Source of the DNA: Chondrilla cf. caribensis
Lineage: Eukaryota; Porifera; Demospongiae; Chondrillida; Chondrillidae
Reading direction: 5' to 3'
Length of the DNA stretch: 64,000 nucleotides
Assembly: GCA_964020155.1 (NCBI GenBank)
Contig: OZ026564.1
Location: 447,501 to 511,500 of the forward strand
Position 1 is the first letter of the stretch. Each line of letters begins with the position of its first letter. Made by a program: the position numbers and the translations under genes. This document shows positions 26,380-40,100 of this stretch, piece by piece. Under the pieces are notes generated by a model. The model worked only from the letters and a program-made list of their open reading frames with translations. It had not been told where the DNA came from and did not search any database.

Positions 26380-29300
26380 ATGACTCGATCAGTTTTTCTC
26401 GTTCTTTGTTTGCTTATTTTCAACGGGTTCCACATCTGTTCGTCTCAGAGTACTGGTGAGTGGTTAGATGTTGACTATGGATACGAGGAGGGTTTGGTTC
26501 GGTTCCGTGACCGATCGCGAACCTGCTCCATCCCGAACTATCCCTTAAGCTTCTCTAAACCTGCTATCTGGTATTAGGATAACACGGGGTGATGTCTTCT
26601 TGTAGTAAAGTTCCTCCTTCAAATATCTATTTGTTCCTGCATTTCCTCCTGAAGTTGACTCATTGTATTTAATCCCTACAGTGTCCGTTCACTTCAACAC
26701 TTCTATACTAACTGTTGTTGAAGGCAGCACCATTGACATTCAGTTGGTAGCACAGGGAACATTCAATAAGAACTTTACAGTTAACCTGACCTTCACAGAT
26801 GGGACAGCTAGTGAGTGCCTACTTTGATGAAGCTTTGTGTAAAGACTACAGTTACTCTGACTGTCTGTGTTGTTTGCTCGTTGCAGGATATCTTGTGGAC
26901 TATTTCTATCCCCCTTCCATCACACCTTCTGTGACCTTCACATCTGGATCAATATCATCATCTGTGTTCAGAGTAACCGCTACACCAAACAACATATGGG
27001 AAGGTACCAAATGGTTTGAAGTTGGATTTGATCTCCCTTCTGACCAAAATCTGAACTCTGGTAGTCCAGACACACTCAGAGTGAACATTGCAGACGACGA
27101 CTGTTAGTGATGAGAATACCATTACTTATTTGCTTGCGCGGAATGACCATTGTAAGAGTATCAGATTCATTCGTCTTTCCTGTTTATAGCTGTTCACATA
27201 TCATTTCAGAGATCTACTCAAACTGTGAGGGAGAACTTCGAGTCAGGAAGTGTACCACTACGACTACAGAGTAGTGGACTGTATGGTAGAAGGTTTTCTG
27301 TGTCCTTCACTTGTATTGAAGTCCATCCAGTTGAAGCTAAAGGTACAATCATTGTATTAGACTGTGATCACTGTAGGATGTGTCCCTGTTGTCTGATATG
27401 TGAATACTAACCACACCTTCTTCAACATGTAGATGGAGAAGACTTCACAGGAGGTGTTTACACTGTGGAATTTCAAACTCTCAGTCAAAACAACACTGTT
27501 TCCAGTACAGCAAAAATTCCAATAGTTGATGATTTAGTATCAGAACCTACTGAGTCCTTCATCTGTGTCATCTTGAGATCAAGAGAAGTGGATGGTATCA
27601 TTGTTGAAGACCCGAACACAATCACTATTGTTATTGAAGATGATGATTGTGAGTACAGTAACTGTTTCCAGATTCCATGTACATATTATTCTATCTTCAG
27701 ATCAGTTTGTCTTTGTTGGGGGTTACTGAGCAAGTATTAATATTCAACATTGCTGCCTGTTGAATTATAATTAGTATCAATAGTTTAGTGAGTTTATCAC
27801 TTGCAAAGTACAGCTCAGTACACTGTATTGTAGACAATGCTCTCCATATTTTATAGAGTAGACCACCTCAGTTGGGTATTACTGGACAAGGGCAAGTCTC
27901 ACCATGCCTTCATCCATCATGACTGGGAAGGATACCATCAAATGGGCTAATTCTGGTCATGACATGAAAGCAATAAAATTAATATATACCAAAATCTATC
28001 TCAATCATGTGGATTACCAAATTCATGGCTGGAACCATAATATGTCAAGTATTTTGTTGTCCGATTTGAAGGTTTTAGCTGTATGCGATCATCATGTAGT
28101 GTGCCTTTTCATCTCAGCAACCTCATAACCTTGTCATAACCACCTCATAACCACATCATAACCACGTCATAACCACCTCTCAAAGACACATTGCATGTCA
28201 TGTCATTGACTTCTAAATGTTGCATTGACTTCAGCAATTCATACCAAACTAAGGAAGTTAGAAACATACTAAGCATGTTTGGGAACTCCCCTATTTATAG
28301 ATTTATATAATTCCTATCTTGGATGCTCACAGCATTATCAATATTACTGTTCTTATTATAGATATTATTCAAGTTAGTTTTGAGGAGGCAATGTACTCTG
28401 CTGAAGAAGGAAAGGTTCTTTCAGATATCAGACTGAAGGCTACATCTTTTGAGAGTCCCTTTAGTGTTCAAATCTTTGCTACCACTTTGGATGCTAGTAG
28501 ACCGGAGAAAGAGAACGAGGCAACAAGTGGTGAGCTGTGTGTACTGTTGGTCCTACAACCAAGCCCTGTTGCCCTGTGTGTTGAACTTTTAATGTGTACT
28601 CATTATCATTGTAATTGCTATTACCATGCATTGTCATCTCTATGTGTGAAATATAAGTTGGAAGAGGTTCTGAATCACTTACACCAACACTTGTGACAGA
28701 CTAAGCTACAATGCTTAAGCTTAACACTTAGAGAGTAGAGTAGGGAGAATGTTCCAATATATCCACTTAACAGCAAATGATGCTGGCTTAAATGATGTAA
28801 AATATCTTTATTGTCCATTATAATATCATCACCAATACTCTTAATTGGCTGAAATTTGGCCAATAAAATTCTACCAGGATCTATGTACTTCAATTAATGC
28901 ATACAATAGCCAATGAAATGAACATTCATGCAACCGGATAATTAACTTCAGTGTCCTTGAAAACAATTCCATGTTCCTTTTTTTGTGACAATGAGATTGG
29001 ACTGTGATATGATAATGAGGTTGGACTGTGATATGATAATGAGGTTGGACTGTGATATGATAATGAGGTTGAACTGTGATATGATAATGAGGTTGGACTG
29101 TGATATGACAATAAATGCTTTACACCTTTTCTATCCACTGTACATTTCTTATTTACTATGGATTATGCAAAAATAACAATTTATGGTGAAGATAGACAAA
29201 AATCTAAAAGTTTGCTGTCAGTAGTAAAGCAGTTTAACCCAATACAGTGGGACCCCTATAATCTGGCCCCCTGAAATACGGACACCATGCTAAACGGACG

Positions 29301-30954
29301 CATAATCTTGAAACCAACTTATTCGGTATTGTAATGTATGTAAAATGCCCCCTGAAAAACAGACTTTCGTTATTTTGTAAAACGGACGGGAAAATATGGA
29401 CCAGTGTATACAAATCAGTATTAAATTATACACAATAAAGCGGACAAATCAAAGTTTCTGAGGCTGTAAGATTTTCTCCAGTTTCTCCACCAATATCTTT
29501 GGTCCTGACAATCTATACGTGCAGGGGATTTCGATGTGAAAATGTGATCGTTAGGAAGTATTTGTTACGAAGAGGATTTGGATTGTACCGTATTAGTTCA
29601 TGTCTCCAAGAAAATTGAGGTTTAGTTCGAAGATGAAGTGTCTAGAACTCTTACAACTAGACAAATTTCCTATTGCTCCCTGTACGCAACATGTTATTGC
29701 CACCCGATATGGCCGCCGAGTTATGCCCCTGCGTCGTGCATGTCCATTACTTTGAATCCAAAGTACGTTACCCCTGAAAACCCAGGACAATCGGGACAAT
29801 TCAAAGTAGTCGCTAGGTGTCCGGATTCGAGGGGTTCCACTGTGAAAGGTCTGTTCCACTCTTGCACATCTAGATGAAAATTCTGAATTGTTGTTTGGCA
29901 GGTGTTGACTACACTGACCCCAGATCCTTGATAGGAGGAGGAGTGGTTCGATTCAACCCAGCTCTTGGTCTAGTCTCTACCTCTCTAACCATCCCCATCC
30001 CATCAGACAACATTGCTGAGGGTACAGAGTACTTTGGACTGCGTTTTCTTGCTATCACCAATGGAGATCACCTAGGTATTATGGCAGTGAGCCCAACAAT
30101 GGCTATAGTGGCTATTAATGACACTACTGGTGAGTGCCCCATACCAGGTGTGTGGGTGTATTGTTTGTCGACATTAATTATCCTACCAAACCATTGCTAG
30201 TCTCTGGTAACTCCTGTACAATGTGTAGTGTCACACAACTTATGGTTCAGAGTTCTACTTCCCCCACCCAGCTTCTCCATCTTGTCTACGATCACTGTCC
30301 TCCATCTTGTTTACCATTGCTGTTACAGAAATCTTTGTGAGGTTCACTTCTTCCAACTTTGAGATTGATGAGGATGCCAGTTCTCTTGATGTGTACTTTG
30401 AAGTTGTCCGTGAAGTATCTCCTGGAGTGTACGTCCCTGCTGAATACACTTTTGACTTTCATCTCCAAGTCACCACTATCACAGTGGTAGGGTCAGCTAC
30501 TGGTGAGTGTTCTCAAATAATGACACTCCTCTTGTAATTTTCCATAATGTATGCACTGTTTATATGAAGTGTGAATATGTTAATCAAGGTTGTTCTGATG
30601 TTCTGTTCATAATACATGAGGTCTATGTAATACTATGTACATAAAGGGCTATATTCCAATATGATACTTTGTGCTGATTTTCCAATGTAGAGAATGTGGA
30701 CTTTGATGAGACAGTGGATTCAGTGACCTTCTCTGCTGGTCAACAGTTCTCCACTCCATTCCCTGTGAAGATAACAGATGACACACTATGTGAAGGTCCT
30801 GAACAGTTCACTGTTAGTTACAGCATCATCTCCTCAAGTGTCAGGAGTGGAGCCAATGTGATACAGCTTGATACAACAGCCACTGTGGTTATCAATGACA
30901 ACTATGGTGAGTGTTATATCTATTTTACTATGTGTTTTGTCACCATTGACCACG

Positions 30955-31033
<79 letters not shown>

Positions 31034-31039
31034 TATGTC

Positions 31040-31106
<67 letters not shown>

Positions 31107-34100
31107 CATCAGGTAGTGACAAATACTACCGGAGGAAATGGAGTATCTACTGTCTTTGGTTGAGTTAGACTGTTTGTGAGCACTAGTTTTATACTACTAT
31201 TAATGTAAACCTAGCACTAATCAAAGTTACATGTATCTTTGACAGAGTTGTTCTGAAATTTTCTGTTTATAAGTGTCTTCTCTTGTCTGTATATATGCTA
31301 AGGGGCAAATGTTTGTTCCATTTTGCTTCGGCTAAATGCCATTTCGTATTTATTTCCACAATAGCAAAGACAAGAATAAGACAACATAATACAGTTTACA
31401 TTAAATGGCAAACAAATGCACAAGGTATTGATTAAGTCGCTTGTAAATCCAAGTGAAAACTTTCGAGTCTTTCAGACATCCAGAGAGAGAATTTGTTCAG
31501 AACAAAATTAATGAGCAAGTGATGTATCCCTTCTGTGGATAGGACTGGGGACTTGAAACCTTTGTATAAACTTCTGTAATTTCTTTTTTTAAGCTTTGAT
31601 CCCCTCCTTTGAAGACGGCAGGTGTTTAGTTGTGCTTTGAAGCCACACCAGTGAAAGTATGGAATTCTTAGATTGGTTTATTTGCTGAGGAATTGCATAC
31701 TAAAGCACTTTCACTTGACATGATGAGATGACTATGCTTATATGAACGTCTATGCCACTCTTCAAATTTTATCGACTGGAAGTGAAATTCTTTTGCTATT
31801 TATACAGTTTAGACGGAATAGCATTCTATGAAAGCAGACTAAAACGAAAACTGTACATGGTTTTGTATTCATCTTTACAATTTTGAACGGGAACAACGTA
31901 CCTGTGTTTGTTTTTCATAGTATTTTGTTTGCAATATCCAAATTTGTCATTGCAATTATCGATATTTAGACTAACTATGACAGTGTGTCCAGTCATGTGA
32001 ATAATATTCTTTCTGCATTGAAACGTGCACATGCAAACACGCATGCATGCACACTTACACATGTTACACCACAAACACAAGCGCAAACACTCACATACAC
32101 ACACACCATGGCCACACACGCATACATATGCACACAAACACACGAATACACACTGACACGAACACACCCACCCACACAAATACACACACAAACACACGTA
32201 CAGTTACACACTGAAATAAATTATTAAATGAACGTATATTGTATATTGTCAACCATAATAAACCTAGCTGAGAATGAAGACTGCTGGTGATGTATGCTGG
32301 TGCTAAAGTCACTGTATGTTTGTATGCATAATATTATATGTAAAAAATTTGTCTTCATAGCACTCAATTTGTGACACTTTGATTATAAAGGAGCCATGTA
32401 GACTGCTAACCATTCCTTGATTGTGATTCAAATCCAACAGTAGGCTCAATTGTATATGGAACACAACACCTAGCAAACTTGGAGTCGCAGATGGAAAATA
32501 TCATTCATGGACATTGCTATTACAGTAACTATGAATTCTGGTAGTGAAAGGACATGTACATACATTAGTAGAATGTTGTGTAACACGACATTCATGAGTG
32601 TACTTTCTACGATATGTGTATCTGCTTGGAAACACTTGAGATTGTGGCATATTGCTACTCTTCATGTACACTTTGCAGGCTACTACAGTCACAGTTCATC
32701 TGAAGCTGTAGTTTGAATAGAAATAAATGAACACAGTCACTCCTGGTTCATCTTATGCCATTGAAACCTCTATATTAATAACGTCAGGTAGCTGGATGAA
32801 TCAAACATTGCAAAAACTCACAAATTGTATGTACATATGTATATAGTGGCATTGGGTGTGGTATCTATATTTGGTCATCTGCTCTAGCACTCAATGTGGT
32901 TGTTTACCTTGATCCTAAGGTACATGGCTGCCATGGGTGATAGAATTTGGTATGCCAATCCATGAAGGTGCAGAAGTCGTGCAATTGTAATTGGAACTCA
33001 TTTACGTAAATTTTACCCTTAATTTTTCAAGCACTACAGTATAAATTATAGTAACACACTGTATATGGAGTACAGATAATTACGTATCTACAGCTACAAT
33101 TTGTATTGATTGTATTCAATCTCTACAGCGACTGTTCACTTCAACACTTCTATGCCAACTGTTGTTGAAGGCAGCAACATTGATATTCAGTTGGTAGCAC
33201 AGGGAACGTTTGATTGGAACTTTACACTAAACCTAACCTTCACAGATGGGACAGCTAGTGAGTGTCTACGTTGTGTAAAGGCTGCAGTTACTGTCATCCT
33301 CTGTGTTGTTTGCTCATGCAGAATATTTTATGGACTATTTCTACTACCCTCTCATCCCACCTTCTGTGACCTTCACACCTGGATCACTGTCATCATCTGT
33401 GTTCAGAGTATTCACTGTTCCAAACAACATATGGGAAGGTACCAAATGGTTTGAAGTTGGATTTGTTCTCCCACCTTGCCCAAATCTGAAATCTGGTCAA
33501 CCAGACACACTGAGGGTGAACATTGCAGATGACGACTGTTAGTGATGAGAATACCATTACTTATTTGCATGCATGGAATGACCATTGTAAGAGTATCAGA
33601 TTCATTCATCTTCCCTGTTTGTAGCTGTTCAGATATCATTTCAAAGCTCTTCTATAACTGTGAGGGAGGATTCAGGTAGTGTAGAGCTACAACTACAGAG
33701 TAGTGGACTGTATGGGAGAAGATTTTCTGTGTCCTTCACTTGTATTCCAACCTTTCCAGTTGAAGCTAAAGGTACAATCCTTGTATTAGACTGTGATCTC
33801 TGTAGTATGTGTCCCTGTTGACTGACATGTGAATACTAATCACACCTTCTTCAACATGTAGATGGAGAAGACTTCACAGGAGGTGTTTACACTGTGGAAT
33901 TTCAAACTCTGGTTGAAATCAAGACTGTTTCCAGTACAGCTAAGATTCCAATAGTCAATGACTTCATACCAGAACCTACTGAGTCCTTCATATGTGTCAT
34001 CCTGAGATCAAGAGGTCCTGGGGTGGATGGTATTGTTGTTGAAAACCCAAACACAATCATTGTTGTTATTGAAGATGATTATTGTAAGTACAGCTCAGTA

Positions 34101-37100
34101 CACTGTATTATAGACAGTCCTCCCCATATTTTTAGATACTTCAATTGGGTAATACTGCACAAGGGCAATTCTCACCATGCCTTCATCCATCATGACTGGG
34201 AAGGGTACCATCAAATGAACTGATTCTGGTCATGACAGGAGAACAATAAATAAATGTATACTAATTAAGTACAATCTATCTCAGTCATATGTGGGTGACC
34301 AACTTCATGTGGAGTGGCTGGAACCAAATGTCTTGCCTCCATTTTCATAATTATGACATCATGCAGTCGGAAAAATGGAAGCAAGAAGCTGGTCTGGGCT
34401 ACTTGAGACTAATGTCAAATATTGTGTTGTTTGAAGACTTTATCTATGCACGATCATCTGTGTTCATCTCAACCACCTCATAATTACCTCATAACCACTT
34501 CATAACCACCTCTCAAAGATACATTCTAGATGTCATTGACTTCCAAATGTTGCACTGATTTCAGCAATTCATGTCAAACTAAGGGAATTTTAAAAACATA
34601 CTTGGCATGTTTGGGAACTCCCCTATTTATAGATTGATATAATGCATACCTTGGATGCATTAAATTTATCAATATCACTGTTCTTATTATAGCTCTTCAA
34701 GTTAGTTTTGAGAAGGCAATGTACTCTGGTGAAGAAGGGAAGGTGATATCAGAAATCAGACTGAAGGCTACATCTTTCGGGAGACCCTTCAGTGTTCAAA
34801 TCTTTGCTACCACTTTGGATGCTAGTAGACCAGAGAAAGAGAACGAGGCAACAAGTGGTGAGCTGTGTGTACTGCTGGTCCTACAACCAGGCCCTGTTGC
34901 CCTGTGTGTTGAACTTTTAATGTGTACTCATTATCATTGTAATTGCTATTACCATGCATTCTTATCTCTATGTGTGAAATGTGAGTTGGAAGAGGTTCTT
35001 GAATCACTTACACCAACACTTGTGACATACTAAGCCACAATGCTTAACACTTAGAGAGTAGAGTAGGGAGAATGTTCCAATATATCCACTCAACAGCAAA
35101 TGATGCTGGCTTAAATGGTGTAAAATATCTTTATAATATCATCACCAATACTCTTAATTGGCTGAAATCAGGCCAATAAAATTCTACCAGAATCTATGTA
35201 CTTCAATTAATGCATACAATAGCCAATGAAATGAACATTTATGCAACCGGATAATTAACTTCAGTGTCCTTGAAAACAATTCCATCTTTCTTTCTTCTTG
35301 TGACAATGAGATTGGACTGTGATATGATAATGAGGTTGGAATGTGATATGATAATGAGGTTGGACTGTGATATGATAATGAGGTTGGACTGTGATATGAT
35401 AATGAGGTTGGACTGTGATATGATAATGAGGCTGGACTGTGATATGATAATAAATGCTTTACACCTTTTCTATCCACTATCCACTCTTTGATATTAACTC
35501 ACCTCCTTTTTATTAAGACAAGCTTGCGAAATATCCAATAGTTTAAACTAATTTGATTATACCTCATGGATTCATAGAGTCAAAATGAAGCTATTACATC
35601 TGGGATTCAATCTTGACTTTGTCTCCCCAACCCTGCGAAGTAGTCTTATCCAGGCTTCATGATCAAACTATACAACAACTTAAATCAGACATCGACTGTA
35701 CACAGGGTTTTACCCCATCTGGTGGGAGCAAGCTGAGAACCTACAGGCTGATTAAACCCAATACATTTGATCCTGAACCATATCTATCACTGATTTCCAA
35801 TCCCATGGTAAGACAAGCTGTCACAAAATTTCGTATCTCAGACCACAAGCTTGCCATAGAAATTGGCCGACATTGTAGACCACCTAAACCAGTAGAAGAT
35901 CGCACATGCTCCCTATGCAACACACAATCTGTGGAAGACGAAATACATTTCTTAATTCACTGTTCCGCATATGACTTCATCAGATTTAATCTTTTTCAAT
36001 TGGCAACCAACTTGAACCACAATTTCAGATCTTTATCCTCTACAGATAAGTTTATCTTTTTAATGTGCAACAAAAACAAATCCATTATTGAACAAACATC
36101 AAACTTTATATACAAGGCCATGCAGCACAGATACTCCATGATGCCTCCCAACATTTAACTGATGTTCACTGTATTTAATCATGTTATACTGTTAGATATG
36201 TTGCTGCAACTAATAGTATTGAAATTGATTATTTTAAGCTGAGGTCAAGTGCCGTTTTGGCTATATGACCGATGATGACTATATATATATATATATTAAT
36301 GATTATACATCTTGATCTTATTAGTTGAGGACAGTCCAAAATGTTTGACATAATATTGTACATTTCCTGTTCACTGTGAATTATACGAGATAACAATTTA
36401 TGATGAAGATAGATGAAAATCTAAAAGTTTACTGTTAAAGCAGTTTAACAAGATATTGAGCTTGTTCCACTCTTGCACACCTGTGTGACAGTTCTGAATT
36501 GTTGTTTGGCAGGTGGTGACTACACTGATCCCAGATCCTTGCGAGGAAGAGGAGTGGTTCGATTCAACCCAGCTATTGGTCAAGTCTCTAGTGCTCTAAC
36601 CATCCCCATCCCATCAGACAACATTGCTGAGGGAACAGAGTACTTTGGACTGAGTTTTGTTGCTATCAGCAATGGAGATGAGCTAGGTATTATGGCAGTG
36701 AAACCAACAATGGCTATAGTGGCTATTAACGACACTACTGGTGAGTGCCCCCTACCAGGTGTGTGGGTGTATTGTTTGTCAACATCAAGTATCCTAACAT
36801 ACCATTGCTAGTCTCTGGTAACTCCCATACAATGTGTTGTGTCACACAACTTATAGTTCAGAGCTCTACTTCCCCCACCCAGCTCCTCCATTTTGTTCAC
36901 GTTCACTGTCCTCCATCTTGTTTACATTTACTGTTGCAGAGATCTTTGTGAGGTTCACTTCTTCCAACTTTGAGATTGATGAGGATGCCAGTTCTCTTGA
37001 TGTGTACTTTGAAGTTGTCCGTGAAGTATCTCCTGAAGTGTACGTCCCTACTGAATACACTTTTGACTTTCATCTCCAAGTCACCACTATCACAGTGTTG

Positions 37101-40100
37101 GGGTCAGCTACTGGTGAGTGTCCAGTAGACATCTCCTCCTAGACTTAATACAGCATCCAATTTTGTGTCCACTGCTCATGGAATGTTGATGAAGGGCAAT
37201 CTCAGTGATACACTGGTGTTCTGTTAGCAATATTTTATGAAGTCAACTTACATTCAGAGTATTTACTATTGATTCATACATTGTCAAGTATTAAGTTAAA
37301 ATGTTAGCTGGTTTACTATTGCAGAGAATGTAGACTTTGACGAGACAGTTGGTTCTGTGACCTTCTCTGCTGGTCAACCGTTCTCCACTCCATTCTCTGT
37401 GAAGATAACAGATGACACACTATGTGAAGATCCTGAACAGTTCACTGTTAGTTACAGCATCATCTCCTCAAGTGTCAGGAGTGGAGCCAATGTGAGACAG
37501 CTTGATACAACAGCCACTGTGGTTATCAATGACAACGATGGTGAGTATACACCATCTCAGCACTACATTACTGGTCCATGTGATACATAGACCACTTTCA
37601 AAATGACATCACAGTTGTGCACCATTTGTTGCAGTGCTGTATGCTGCACAAATTGTTTGGAGGATTTGAGAAATTTAAAGGAATTGAGTGCTGTGTAAAT
37701 TGAGAACTTTTCCTCGTTTTCAGAAGATAGTGTCTGAATAGTCAATTACCAGACCTATAAATTTTCGGACACTCGGATCATGGAAAGTACTGAAGGTATT
37801 GACTACAAAACAATGAGCAATATTTAGGGAATCAAAGATAGAAAATTGAGTGTATTATAAAGTTTGTATGATACTGGCAACGGTTTTTGCCAACTGTGAC
37901 ATCAGGTCATGTGATGTGCACATCATTTGAAAAGTGGTCTATACTATCAGGTACAGCAAAGGTTCACAAGGTATATACAGTGGTACCCCTTTTGAGAGAC
38001 CACCCTTTGGGATGGTGAAAGGTGGTCTTTCAAAACAGGTGTTTGGTTATAGCACATACAGTATGTAACACTTCAATATGTTATAAACATTGTTACATAC
38101 AGTACCAATCATCAATGTACTATGCACAATTGCAATCTAATCGAATCAAAACAAAATGCATACAGATACAGTTATTATAGTACACTATATAATATTATTA
38201 TAGTAAATACCATTGGCTACAATTATATAATATTACTTGAACAAACATAAAGTTGAGAATACTACCAATTCCTTCATAGTGCATGATTTTTTACTGAAAA
38301 ACTCAGTTAGCTAGCTTGGTCTGTTTAGCCTGCTGCACCTGGTTCCTCATGGTGCGCGTTCCTGTATCATTCGACCGCTAACAGGAATACTTTTTGATCT
38401 TGCCACTGTAAACCATTCCCACTTTAAACTGCCTAAATCTTCGTAACCTACAATTCTGCTCTTGCTGTACTTCTCATCTGAGTGCCCACCGCTCTCCCAT
38501 CATTTCTTGATGTCATCTCGTTCCTTTACGATTCCCTGTATTTGCATTTTCCCAGCACCAAACTCCTTTGCTATTGCACGGCAAGATTTACCCTTGCTAC
38601 TTGAGTACAAGACTCCCCATTCTCTGTTCTAGGGTCAAAACCTTCCTTTTGAAGTTCTTCGTAGCCATTTAATAATTCGAAACGTTAAGAAATACTCTTT
38701 TCCGCTCTCACTGATATGAAACGTGGCAATTTGTGACATCACCGTGGTTGCTTTATAGTAACAAATTTGCAGTCACTGGTTGTGTATGAGGGATGGTCGC
38801 TGGTGAGGGGTATTTCTTTATGTGGCATGCATTGATGACCAGCAAAGTGGATCACATAAGCGGGGTGGTCGTTCACCAGAGGGGTCTCTCAAAAGGGGTA
38901 CTACTGTACTCACAAGTCACTCTCCACCCACTCTTTACTCACTCTTCACCCACTCTGCACACTTCAACCACTCTCCACTCACTCTCCATCAGCTCTCCAC
39001 CCACATTCCACCAACTCTCCACCCACCCTGCACCCACTCTCCTCTCACTCTCCACCCTCTCTCCATTCACTCTCCTCCCGATCTCCACTCACCATCATCA
39101 ACACAGCTGGTAATGTGTATGTACAAACCAACTATCCTAGCCAACATCATTCATTGTTGTGTGCTTGCACATGTGTAGTTGCTAACATTGAATTCAACGA
39201 AAGTTCCCAGACAGTGGCTGAGTCCGCTGGTGTAGTGGAGCTGAGACTAGTAGCAGACAATGTGTTTGAGAGGGAACAGTTCATCGATCTATCAGCTGTG
39301 GATGTGACAGCTAATAGTGAGACTGAGTGCATGGTAGTGGGTAGTGTAGTGTGGGTGACACACCCCTTCGCCCCTCCCTCTTAGGTGGATTAGATTATAT
39401 TCTCTTAGATCAAAGTGTTCGTTTCCCACCAAACAGTAACACATCGGACCCAATCCGGGTTCAGATTGTTGACAATGTAGAAGTGGAACCAACTGAGATC
39501 TTCACTGTGATGTTGACCATCCCTGGACCAGCTGCAACCTCTGGAGCTAGAGGTAGATGTCTTTTCGAGCACACCATCAGTATTGAGGATGATGATGGTG
39601 AGTAATCTGTGGAAGACACACACGTACTGTGAGTACACACTACGTACAAAGGAAATGGATACACACATACTGCATGTAAATTTTCAACTATGCAGTACAA
39701 CATTATACTTCACTACCATCAAAAATTGGCTGCTTATTCTCCATGATTGAGCACAATGCCACGTAAAGCTACTGACTTTCCACATAGAAGGATTGGGGTT
39801 GTAGCAAGTTAAGGGACAAAAAGGGAGATGATCCTAGCTCCTTCTGTTGTCGTATTACAGTGCTGAGTATAAAGTGTTTCAAGTAATTTGGTTACAAAGA
39901 ATATTGTTTGGACAATTGTTGTTACTTACTCCAAAGACTATTTTATTACATCTAATGGATGCTAATTAAGCTGACTTTCTACTCTTCCTACAGTCAGAAG
40001 TTGAAGTCTAATTGTAAAAATAATTATGATGAAACCATTTACAGCGGAACTAGGTAGCAGATTTGGCTGGTAGTGTGATGAGAGACTATGAATTACCCTA

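Larger units (their letters stand above)
26682..30906 (+). repeat. Calx-beta supermodule, copy 3 (gene D)
   Basis: a 26682/26887, b 27190/27433, c 28362/29902 and d 30329/30691. Two small differences from copy 1 keep the frame: exon 27190-27342 is six bases longer (an extra N-F/E-S region) and exon 28362-28529 is three bases longer. Confidence 0.9.
33129..37540 (+). repeat. Calx-beta supermodule, copy 4 (gene D)
   Basis: a 33129/33322, b 33625/33862, c 34693/36513 and d 36940/37325. Exon 33862-34083 is six bases longer than its paralogues and ends D-D-Y rather than D-D-D, using GTAAGT as donor. Confidence 0.9.

Noticed and set aside
28926..29176. Frames over the 24-bp repeat (SLSYHSPT or MIMRLDCD)
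   Set aside because: Minisatellite translation inside an intron, with no independent coding evidence; the same at 35184-35491.
31640..31860. Small-subunit rRNA fragment
   Set aside because: Short phrases such as GTGAAATTCTT recall 18S rRNA, but their order and surroundings do not match, so the likeness is probably chance.
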